From the NCBI GenBank assembly GCA_903868035.1, contig CAIPTQ010000014.1, forward strand, positions 1 to 20,020: a stretch of 20,020 nucleotides of DNA, read 5' to 3'. Numbering within the stretch: the first letter of the stretch is position 1; every line of letters starts with the position of its first letter. Made by a program: the position numbers and the translations under genes. Source of the DNA: an uncultured Phycisphaerales bacterium. Its GTDB lineage: Bacteria > Planctomycetota > Phycisphaerae > WQYP01. The notes under the pieces were generated by a model, which was not told the origin of the DNA, did no database searches, and saw nothing but the letters and a program-made list of their open reading frames with translations. Positions 13,525-19,120 of this stretch are shown here, one piece after another.

Positions 13525-14562
13525 ATGCTCAAACACCGCATCATCCTGGGCCTGCTCTTCGCGGCCCTGTTCGTCGGGCTGCTCACCCTCGACTGGTACG
13601 CCGCCGCCGGCTGGCCCATGGCGCATTGGAGCACCCCGCCGGGGATGCTGGTGGCGGTGGTCAGCGTGCTGGTGATCCCCGTCGCGCTGTGGGAAATGCG
13701 GGCCCTGCTGGCGAAGGAAAATGTGTACATCTCCATCCGCATCACCGTGGCGGCGGCACTGTTGTGCATGCTCTGGCCCTGGATCGAACAGGTCGGCGAC
13801 ACCATCCAGCAGCGCCTGGCGGAGCAAACCCAGGCCCTCCAGGCCGCGGGGCCGGCCAGCCCCGCCGTCCAGGAACGCATCGCCCGCATTAAATCCTCGC
13901 CCTGGTATCGCATCGGCACCTGGTTCAAATCCGTCAAGCCCCACTACCTCGTCTCCACGGTCTTGGCGCTCTCGCTGGTGGCCGCCGTGGTCAAGCATTC
14001 ACGCGACCGCCGCGTCGATGGCGCCATGGCCAATGCCGGCGGCACGCTGCTGGCCATCGTCTACCTGGGCGTCCTGCCGGGCTTCTTTCTACCGATCTGC
14101 ATGACGCATTCGGCCTGGATGATCCTGGCCATCGTGGCCATCGTGAAGTCCGCCGATATCGGGGCGTTTATCACGGGCAAGATGATCGGCAAGCACAAAT
14201 TGATCGCCTGGCTCTCGCCGGGCAAAACCGTGGAGGGCTTCATCGGCGGCCTGGCGCTGGCGGGCGTGGTGGGGGCGGTCGTCGGCCTGTGGATGAAACT
14301 TTCGCCGGCCGTCAACCCCGAGGATGAAGTGCGCTGGCTGCACATCACCCAAACGATGGCGATCCTGGGAGGATTTGTCTCGGGCATCCTGCTGGGGGCG
14401 GTGGGGCAAGTGGGGGATTTGCTCGAGTCGCTGCTGAAGCGCGACGCGGGGGTGAAGGATTCCGGCGCGGTGCCGGGGTTCGGCGGCGTGCTGGACCTGT
14501 TGGATTCCCCGCTGCTGGCGGTGCCGGTGGCATATTGGCTGCTGAAGTTGGTGCTACATTGA
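13525..14562 (+). CDS. cdsA: Phosphatidate cytidylyltransferase
   Basis: 345 residues with several hydrophobic segments (about residues 5-25, 36-53, 70-85, 145-160, 175-215, 240-260, 285-300, 325-345). The catalytic core is SADIGAFITGKMIGKHKL, SPGKTVEGFIGGL and the C-terminal signature SLLKRDAGVKDSGAVPGFGGVLDLLDS (302-328). CdsA makes CDP-diacylglycerol from phosphatidate and CTP, the entry to membrane phospholipid synthesis. In the signature the usual His-Gly-Gly and Asp-Arg are Phe-Gly-Gly and Asp-Leu; I believe this variant is found in other planctomycete-type sequences. The large periplasmic or loop segment at about 95-140 is Gln/Ala-rich. The stop overlaps the start of the next gene, so the two are probably cotranscribed. 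Confidence 0.9.
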   Translation: MLKHRIILGLLFAALFVGLLTLDWYAAAGWPMAHWSTPPGMLVAVVSVLVIPVALWEMRALLAKENVYISIRITVAAALLCMLWPWIEQVGDTIQQRLAEQTQALQAAGPASPAVQERIARIKSSPWYRIGTWFKSVKPHYLVSTVLALSLVAAVVKHSRDRRVDGAMANAGGTLLAIVYLGVLPGFFLPICMTHSAWMILAIVAIVKSADIGAFITGKMIGKHKLIAWLSPGKTVEGFIGGLALAGVVGAVVGLWMKLSPAVNPEDEVRWLHITQTMAILGGFVSGILLGAVGQVGDLLESLLKRDAGVKDSGAVPGFGGVLDLLDSPLLAVPVAYWLLKLVLH

Positions 14563-15311
14563 AAAAGCGGGCGGCCTACGAAATCATTTTTCAGGATGCC
14601 GCGCTGCTGGCGGTGAACAAGGGTCCGGGCCTGGCCGTGCTGCCGGGGCGCGGCCGCAAGGAGAACCTGCTGGAACTGCTGACCGCCGATCCGGCCCTGC
14701 GAGGGGCGGCGGGGACCAAGCCGCTCATGGTGCATCGCATCGATGCCGACACCTCGGGGCTGATCCTGTTCGCGCTCACGCCCGAAGCCCAAAAAGCCCT
14801 CGCCGGGCAATTCCGCGCCCGCACCGTGTTGAAGGAATACTACGCCCTCGTCCGCGGCACGCCGCTGAACGAATCCGGCAGCGTCGATCTGCCCGTCGGC
14901 GCCGATCCCCACAACAAAAACCGCATGATGATCCGCGGCCTGGAACCCAAAAAATGCCGCACCAAATGGGTCGCCGCCGAACGCTTCCAAGGCGTCACCC
15001 TCCTCAAAGTCTTCCCCGTCACCGGCCGCCGCCACCAAATCCGCGTCCACCTCAAGGCCATGGGCTACCCCCTCGCCGTGGACCCCTACTACGGCGGCAC
15101 GTCCCTCCTGCTCTCCGAATTCAAAAAGAACTACAAGCTCGCCAAATTCTCCGAAGAACGCCCCCTCATGGACCGCCTCACCCTCCACGCCCGGAGCCTG
15201 AAGCTGCTGCATCCCCTTTCACAGGCGGAGGTGGTGTTTACGGCGGAGATGCCCAAGGATTTCAGTTCCGCGCTGACGGCGCTGCGGAAGTGGGCGGCAT
15301 ACACAAGCTGA
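14559..15311 (+). CDS. RluA-family RNA pseudouridine synthase
   Basis: 250 residues if started at TTG 14559, which shares bases with the cdsA stop (TTGA); an upstream in-frame TTG at 14535 would add eight residues inside cdsA. The ribosome binding site is weak in either case. The family motif HRIDADTSGL (59-68) holds the catalytic Asp62. YEIIFQDAALLAVNKGPGLAVLPG, LKEYYALVRG and VFPVTGRRHQIRVHLKAMGYPLAVDPYYGG are the other conserved parts. The enzyme turns specific uridines of rRNA or tRNA into pseudouridine. No S4 RNA-binding domain is present, as in the RluA subgroup; the exact target site cannot be predicted. Codon style switches G-to-C near 14770 and back near 15200. Confidence 0.88.
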   Translation: MKKRAAYEIIFQDAALLAVNKGPGLAVLPGRGRKENLLELLTADPALRGAAGTKPLMVHRIDADTSGLILFALTPEAQKALAGQFRARTVLKEYYALVRGTPLNESGSVDLPVGADPHNKNRMMIRGLEPKKCRTKWVAAERFQGVTLLKVFPVTGRRHQIRVHLKAMGYPLAVDPYYGGTSLLLSEFKKNYKLAKFSEERPLMDRLTLHARSLKLLHPLSQAEVVFTAEMPKDFSSALTALRKWAAYTS

Positions 15312-15328
15312 TAGACCATCAAACCGTC

Positions 15329-15381
15329 AATAGGATCACATCGTACGTTCGTGATACCATTAATATGCACCTGATCCTATT
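15329..15381. repeat. 10-base perfect inverted repeat after the pseudouridine synthase gene
   Basis: AATAGGATCA (15329-15338) and TGATCCTATT (15372-15381) are exact inverted copies, 33 bases apart. The spacer has its own partial symmetry (ATCGTACGTTCGTGAT). It could be a hairpin at the 3' end of the transcript or a protein-binding site. Confidence 0.6.
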
Positions 15382-15468
15382 CGCTCCCATTCCGCTACAC
15401 GCCCTTTCCCCAGTCAGCGCAGTTTCCCGCGCTCTTCAGGTCGGCCAGCGCGCGTTTCAGCGTCGGAT

Positions 15469-15510
15469 AAACGCCGATGGCCCCGGCACAGCGCCGGGGC
15501 CATCGCGTTT
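15469..15510. terminator. Strong bidirectional intrinsic terminator between convergent genes
   Basis: CGATGGCCCCGGC (15475-15487) and GCCGGGGCCATCG (15493-15505) form a perfect 13-base stem with a 5-base loop. The stem extends outward with AAACG and CGTTT after one bulged C. A-rich on the left and T-rich on the right, it can end transcription of both the pseudouridine synthase operon and the aminotransferase gene. Confidence 0.85.
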
Positions 15511-15537
15511 CTACACCAGATATGCCCCCCCACCCGC

Positions 15538-16680
15538 TCACTTCTCCTGCAGCTTCGCCAGCTCCTTATGCGCCGCCATCACGCCCGCGCCGAAGTCGAA
15601 CTTATACCCCTGCTGCCGCAGGATGATTTCCACGCCGTGGATCACGCCCAGCGTATCGGCCTGGTCCACGTAGCCCATGTGCGAGATGCGGAAAATCTTC
15701 CCTTCCATCGTCCCCTGCCCCGCCGCCACGTTCATGTTCAACTGCTTCCGCAGCGCCCCGCGAAACTCCTTGTCCGTAAATCCCGCCGGCAGGTTGATCC
15801 CCGTCACCGAGTCCGCCGGGCTCTTCGAGAACACGCCCAGACCCCAGGCATTGGCCGCCGCCCGCGTGGCCCCGGCATAGATGCTCGTCCGCTTCCACAC
15901 GTTCTCAATCCCCTCCGCCTGGATCATCGACAGCGACACGAACAACCCGCGCACCAGCGTCACCGCCGGCGTCCAGGGCACGTCGTTCTCGTTGTAGCTC
16001 TTCAGATAGCTGCCCAAATCCAAATACAAATTCGGCTGCTTCACCGTTGCCGCCCGCTTCTGCGCCTTCTCCGACACGCTGATGAACGCCAGCCCCGGCG
16101 GCAGCATCAGCGCCTTCTGCGAACCCGTGATCACGATATCCACGCCCCACTCGTCGGTCTTCACCGGGATCGCCCCGATGGCCGTGATGCCGTCGGAGAT
16201 CAAAATCGTGTCGGTGTTCCGCGTCAGCGCCGCGATGCCCGCCAGGTCCGTCACCGTGCAGGACGACGTCTCCGAGTGTACCAGCACCACCGCATCGTAC
16301 TTCTTCTTGCCCAGTTCCTCGGCCACCTGCGACACCGGCACGGCCTGCCCGTACTCGGCCTTCAGCACCGTGCAGTTCCACTTGTTCCGCTCGCCGATTT
16401 TCGCCCACCGCTCGGCAAACTTGCCGTTGCTCAGGTACAGCACGTTCCCGCCCGCCGGAATCGTGTTGATCATCGCCATCTCCGCCCCGGCCGTGCCCGA
16501 GCCGGAAATCGTCAGCACCGGATTCTTCGTCTGGTACAGGTACTTGAGCATCTCGTTGCACTTGGCGAAGAGATCCTTGTACTGCTGCGTGCGGTGGTGG
16601 AACACCGGCCGGGCCATCTCCAGAAGCACATCTTCGGGAACGCTGGTCGGGCCGGGGGTAAACAGGCGCATCTTGTTCAT
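15538..16680 (-). CDS. Class V aminotransferase (alanine-glyoxylate / serine-pyruvate type)
   Basis: 380 residues starting MNKMRLFTPGPTSVP, with GAGGA six bases before ATG 16680. PLP-enzyme features are FTPGPTSVP at the N-terminus, SGSGTAG (59-65), HSETSS (135-140), SDGITAIG (162-169, Asp163 to the PLP ring nitrogen) and the Schiff-base Lys189 in TGSQKALMLPPGLAF. The C-terminal substrate Arg lies in KIFRISHMGYVDQAD. The enzyme moves an amino group between alanine, serine or phosphonate-like donors and glyoxylate or pyruvate; genome annotations often name this family alanine-glyoxylate aminotransferase or soluble hydrogenase subunit. The gene is alone, with its own promoter and terminator. The exact substrate pair is not decided by sequence. 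Confidence 0.9.
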   Translation of the reverse strand: MNKMRLFTPGPTSVPEDVLLEMARPVFHHRTQQYKDLFAKCNEMLKYLYQTKNPVLTISGSGTAGAEMAMINTIPAGGNVLYLSNGKFAERWAKIGERNKWNCTVLKAEYGQAVPVSQVAEELGKKKYDAVVLVHSETSSCTVTDLAGIAALTRNTDTILISDGITAIGAIPVKTDEWGVDIVITGSQKALMLPPGLAFISVSEKAQKRAATVKQPNLYLDLGSYLKSYNENDVPWTPAVTLVRGLFVSLSMIQAEGIENVWKRTSIYAGATRAAANAWGLGVFSKSPADSVTGINLPAGFTDKEFRGALRKQLNMNVAAGQGTMEGKIFRISHMGYVDQADTLGVIHGVEIILRQQGYKFDFGAGVMAAHKELAKLQEK

Positions 16681-16768
16681 GGAATTCCTCGAGTGGGTCA
16701 GGGGCCGTGGGGCCGGTTAGCTGCTGCGGGCTGCGGAACGTCCGGTAGCCTGCGGGTGTCGCGGAAAA

Positions 16769-16797
16769 AGGATAAGGGAAACCCGGAAGCGGTTCAA
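16769..16797 (-). promoter_or_regulatory. Promoter of the aminotransferase gene
   Basis: On the minus strand TTGAAC (16797-16792), exactly 17 bases, then TATCCT (16774-16769). Predicted start near 16762 leaves a leader of about 80 bases before ATG 16680. The same TATCCT -10 is used by floA. Confidence 0.65.
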
Positions 16798-16861
16798 ACA
16801 GCGCACACGCAGTTTGTGAACGCCGTCATTTTCTGAACTTTTCTTTCCACCCGCCCCATGC

Positions 16862-16867
16862 TCTAAT
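16862..16867 (+). promoter_or_regulatory. Possible -10 box for the cupin-thioesterase operon
   Basis: TCTAAT (or CTAATA shifted by one) ends 6-7 bases before ATG 16875, with no Shine-Dalgarno in between. The -35 is only a T-rich TTTTCT at 17 bases. Confidence 0.3.
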
Positions 16868-16874
16868 ACCCCCC

Positions 16875-17261
16875 ATGATTCACAAAAACATCACCACCGT
16901 CCCCGCCCAGGACGTCGCCCTGCCCGGCGCAAACAACGTCCGCATGCAGCTACTCTGCGGCCCGGATGACGGCTGCCCCAACTTCGCCCTGCGCCGCTTC
17001 CTCGTCGCCCCCGGCGGCACTACCCCCAAACACCAGCACGACTACGAGCATGAAGTCCTCATCCTCGCCGGCGAAGGCGTCGTCTTTGGCAACGGTATTG
17101 AGCGGCCCCTCCACGCCGGCGATGTGCTGTTCATCCCCGCCAATGAACTCCACCAGTTCCGCAACCCCGCCGCCGGGCCGCTGGAGTTCATCTGCCTCGT
17201 GCCGGCATTCGTGCATCGGCCCGGCGCCCCCATGCCCAAGGCGGTGGACTGCGCAACATGA
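16875..17261 (+). CDS. Cupin-domain protein
   Basis: 128 residues forming a single small beta-barrel cupin. Metal ligands of motif 1 are His53, His55 and Glu60 in PKHQHDYEHEVLILAGEG, and of motif 2 His93 in GDVLFIPANELHQFRN. Such proteins may be sugar or amino-acid binding regulators or small metal-dependent enzymes; the sequence does not say which. It overlaps the next gene by four bases (ATGA), so the two are translationally coupled. Confidence 0.88.
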   Translation: MIHKNITTVPAQDVALPGANNVRMQLLCGPDDGCPNFALRRFLVAPGGTTPKHQHDYEHEVLILAGEGVVFGNGIERPLHAGDVLFIPANELHQFRNPAAGPLEFICLVPAFVHRPGAPMPKAVDCAT

Positions 17262-17731
17262 TGCCCGAAACCCCCATGCCCACCACCATTCAGCCCGCCG
17301 CCGTCACCGCCTATCTGCACGACGAAATTCCCCTCACGCGCGCCATGGGCCTGGCCGTCGCCGCCTGGGACGGCCGCACTGTCACCCTCACCGCCCCCCT
17401 GGCCCCCAACCAGAACCATGCCGACACCGCCTTTGGCGGCTCGATCTCCGCCCTGGGCATCATGGCCGGCTATTGCCTGGTCTATCTGCTGCTGGGCGAA
17501 CGCCGCATTTCCAACCGCCTCCTCATCCAGAAATCCTCCATCGACTACCTCCGCCCCATCGACGCCGGCATGACGGCCACTGCCACCGCCCCGGAACCCG
17601 CCGCCCTGGAGGAATTCCTCTCCACCCTCCAAACCAAACGCCGCGCCCGCCTCACCCTCCCCTCCCAAATCCACACCCAGCGCCTCCTCGCCGCCACCCA
17701 CACCGGACTCTATGTGGCCATGCTGTATTAG
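17258..17731 (+). CDS. YiiD-C-type hotdog thioesterase
   Basis: 157 residues. The thioesterase core is IPLTRAMGLAVAAWDGRTVTLTAPLAPNQNHADTAFGGSISALGIMAGY (the conserved PN.NH..T.FGG motif) and LIQKSSIDYLRPI, which closely resembles the C-terminal domain of YiiD, a putative acyl-CoA thioesterase family. The N-terminal acetyltransferase domain of YiiD is absent. ATG 17258 overlaps the cupin stop; a second ATG at 17276 is also possible. The stop codon lies at the first base pair of the 7-base repeat array downstream, and the C-terminal residues (HTGLYVAMLY) are normal for the family. Confidence 0.85.
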   Translation: MMPETPMPTTIQPAAVTAYLHDEIPLTRAMGLAVAAWDGRTVTLTAPLAPNQNHADTAFGGSISALGIMAGYCLVYLLLGERRISNRLLIQKSSIDYLRPIDAGMTATATAPEPAALEEFLSTLQTKRRARLTLPSQIHTQRLLAATHTGLYVAMLY

Positions 17732-17751
17732 TGGTCAGTGGCCAGTGGCAA
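17731..17751. repeat. Left arm of heptamer array (GTGGTCA, GTGGCCA, GTGGCAA)
   Basis: Three 7-base units begin in the stop codon of the thioesterase gene. They are inverted relative to the right arm at 17829-17881. Confidence 0.8.
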
Positions 17752-17779
17752 GTGAATCGCCATATCAATGCGCAAGAAA

Positions 17780-17809
17780 AAAACCCAGGAATCTCAATCC
17801 CTGGGTTTT
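17780..17809. terminator. Bidirectional intrinsic terminator between the thioesterase gene and tsf
   Basis: AAAACCCAGG (17780-17789) pairs with CCTGGGTTTT (17800-17809) around a 10-base loop. It has an A-run before and T-run after, so it can serve convergent transcripts. It is nested between the two repeat arms. Confidence 0.85.
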
Positions 17810-17828
17810 GGATGTTTATTCAGGCCGC

Positions 17829-17881
17829 TGACCACTGGCCGCTGACCACTCACTGGCCACTGACAACTGGCCACTGACCAC
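17829..17881. repeat. Right arm of heptamer array (TGACCAC / TGGCCAC)
   Basis: Seven units of TGACCAC or TGGCCAC variants with period 7, broken once by a 4-base remnant TCAC (17850-17853). They abut the tsf stop codon and are the reverse complement of the left arm. Confidence 0.85.
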
Positions 17882-18751
17882 TCAAATCTCCCCCACCTTC
17901 ATCCGCGCGAACTTCGCGATCGTCACCGTCGCCCCCACCGCCTTGCCCGTCTCCGCCAGCAGCTCGCGTATCCGCTTCTTCTCTTCCTTGATGAACGGCT
18001 GATCCACCAATGCCGCATCCTGGTAGAATTTCTCCAGCTTGCCCGCCACGATCTTTTCCACAATCTGCGGCGGCTTGCCCACGATCCCTTCCCCCGCCGC
18101 CTTCTTCTCGCGTTCCACAATCGCCGCGTCAATCCCCGTCCGATCCACCGCCAGCGGCACCTGCGGCACGCCCGCCGCGATGTGCATCGCGATCTCCCCC
18201 GCCAGCACCTTCACCGCGTCCTCGCTCGAACCGTCCACCTGCACCAGCGAGCCAACCTTGGCGTTGTGATGGATGTATTTCTCCACCCGGCCGTTGGTGG
18301 TCTCAAACCGCGCCACCCCCGTCACGCCGATGTTTTCCTTGATCGTCGCCACCAGTTCCTTGATCACCGTCTCCAGCGTCCGCCCCGAGCCGTCCGGATA
18401 CTTCAGCGCCGCCACGTCCGCCGGCGTCTGCACGCTGTTCTCCAAGGCCAGGTTGGTCACGTCGCTCAGCAGTTTCCCGAAGCTGTCGTTGCGCGCCACA
18501 AAGTCCGTCTGGCACCCCATCCGCACCAGCACGCCCAGCTTGCCGTCGGCGGATATCTTCCCGCTGACCAGCCCTTCCTTCATCTCGTTCGACAGCTTCT
18601 TGTCCGCCGTCGCCGCGCCGCGTTCGCGGAGCAACTCCGCCGCCTTCTCGGCATCGCCGCCGGCGTCCACCAGCGCCCGCTTGCATTCCATCATGGGCGC
18701 GTTTGTGCGGGCCCGCAGGTCATTCACCATCTTTGCCGTAATATCCGCCAT
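17882..18751 (-). CDS. tsf: Elongation factor Ts
   Basis: 289 residues. The N-terminal UBA-like domain is ITAKMVNDLRARTNAPMMECKRALVDAGGDAEKAAELLRERG, followed by the EF-Tu contact motif QTDFVARNDSFGKL (TDFVARND at 82-89). The dimerisation domains contain IAMHIAAGVPQVPLAVDR and IVEKIVAGKLEKFYQDAALVDQPFI. EF-Ts recharges EF-Tu by releasing GDP. The gene is usually directly downstream of rpsB; here no rpsB is upstream in the 369 bases before the next, divergent gene, so the pair is split. A leader of about 55 bases contains the hairpin GGCCC/GGGCC (18785-18798). The Shine-Dalgarno is weak (GAGAG). Confidence 0.97.
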   Translation of the reverse strand: MADITAKMVNDLRARTNAPMMECKRALVDAGGDAEKAAELLRERGAATADKKLSNEMKEGLVSGKISADGKLGVLVRMGCQTDFVARNDSFGKLLSDVTNLALENSVQTPADVAALKYPDGSGRTLETVIKELVATIKENIGVTGVARFETTNGRVEKYIHHNAKVGSLVQVDGSSEDAVKVLAGEIAMHIAAGVPQVPLAVDRTGIDAAIVEREKKAAGEGIVGKPPQIVEKIVAGKLEKFYQDAALVDQPFIKEEKKRIRELLAETGKAVGATVTIAKFARMKVGEI

Positions 18752-18813
18752 GGGTATCTCTCAGGGTTGGGGTTCTCTCCAAATGGCCCACGCGGGCCCT
18801 GTGGAGTCCGGAG

Positions 18814-18842
18814 AGTGTACGCCAAACCGCCCGCGCCGCCAA
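18814..18842 (-). promoter_or_regulatory. Promoter of tsf
   Basis: On the minus strand TTGGCG (18842-18837), 17 bases and TACACT (18819-18814). Predicted start near 18807. Confidence 0.55.
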
Positions 18843-18909
18843 GCGTCGTTGGTCCGTTTGTCGTTTTCGCGGAGCGCCGGCGGACGATTGCATTTGTCTT
18901 TCAGTGCCG

Positions 18910-18930
18910 CGACCGTCAGGGAGCGACCGT
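18910..18930. repeat. CGACCGT direct repeat with CAGGGAG core
   Basis: CGACCGT (18910-18916), CAGGGAG (18917-18923), CGACCGT (18924-18930): 7-base copies either side of a 7-base core. I recall GCTCCCTGACGGTCG-like motifs as dispersed intergenic repeats in planctomycete genomes, but cannot check this. Confidence 0.5.
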
Positions 18931-19030
18931 GTTGTCACCCGCCTTTTCGATGGCGCCAAGGCCGTTGCTCGCCGCGTGCTTGGCTCAATGCAATCGCCCT
19001 GGAGAGCCGGCGGGCACTTCTTCGCCACAT

Positions 19031-19060
19031 TTCACCTACTCGTATGTTTCCGGGTAGAAT
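19031..19060 (+). promoter_or_regulatory. Probable promoter of the exported polygalacturonase-like gene
   Basis: TTCACC (19031-19036), 18 bases and TAGAAT (19055-19060). The leader would be about 54 bases and contains AAAGGA eight bases before ATG 19121. Confidence 0.45.
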
Positions 19061-19120
19061 GCCCCGCACCCCATTTCTTTTCGTGGTGGCATCGTCCCCT
19101 TAAGGCAAAGGAATTATCTC

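Larger units (their letters stand above)
18752..19120. other. Divergent intergenic region between tsf and the exported polygalacturonase-like gene
   Basis: It holds the tsf leader and promoter, a short direct-repeat motif at 18910-18930, and the promoter and AAAGGA ribosome binding site of the plus-strand gene. Minus-strand ORFs across it lack protein-like character. Nothing else was recognised. Confidence 0.6.

Noticed and set aside
17731..17881. CRISPR array
   Set aside because: Units are 7 bases, contiguous and without spacers; no cas genes are near.
18720..19028. Minus-strand 102-codon frame upstream of tsf
   Set aside because: It covers the tsf promoter and the CGACCGT repeat; composition is not protein-like and it overlaps the tsf start.
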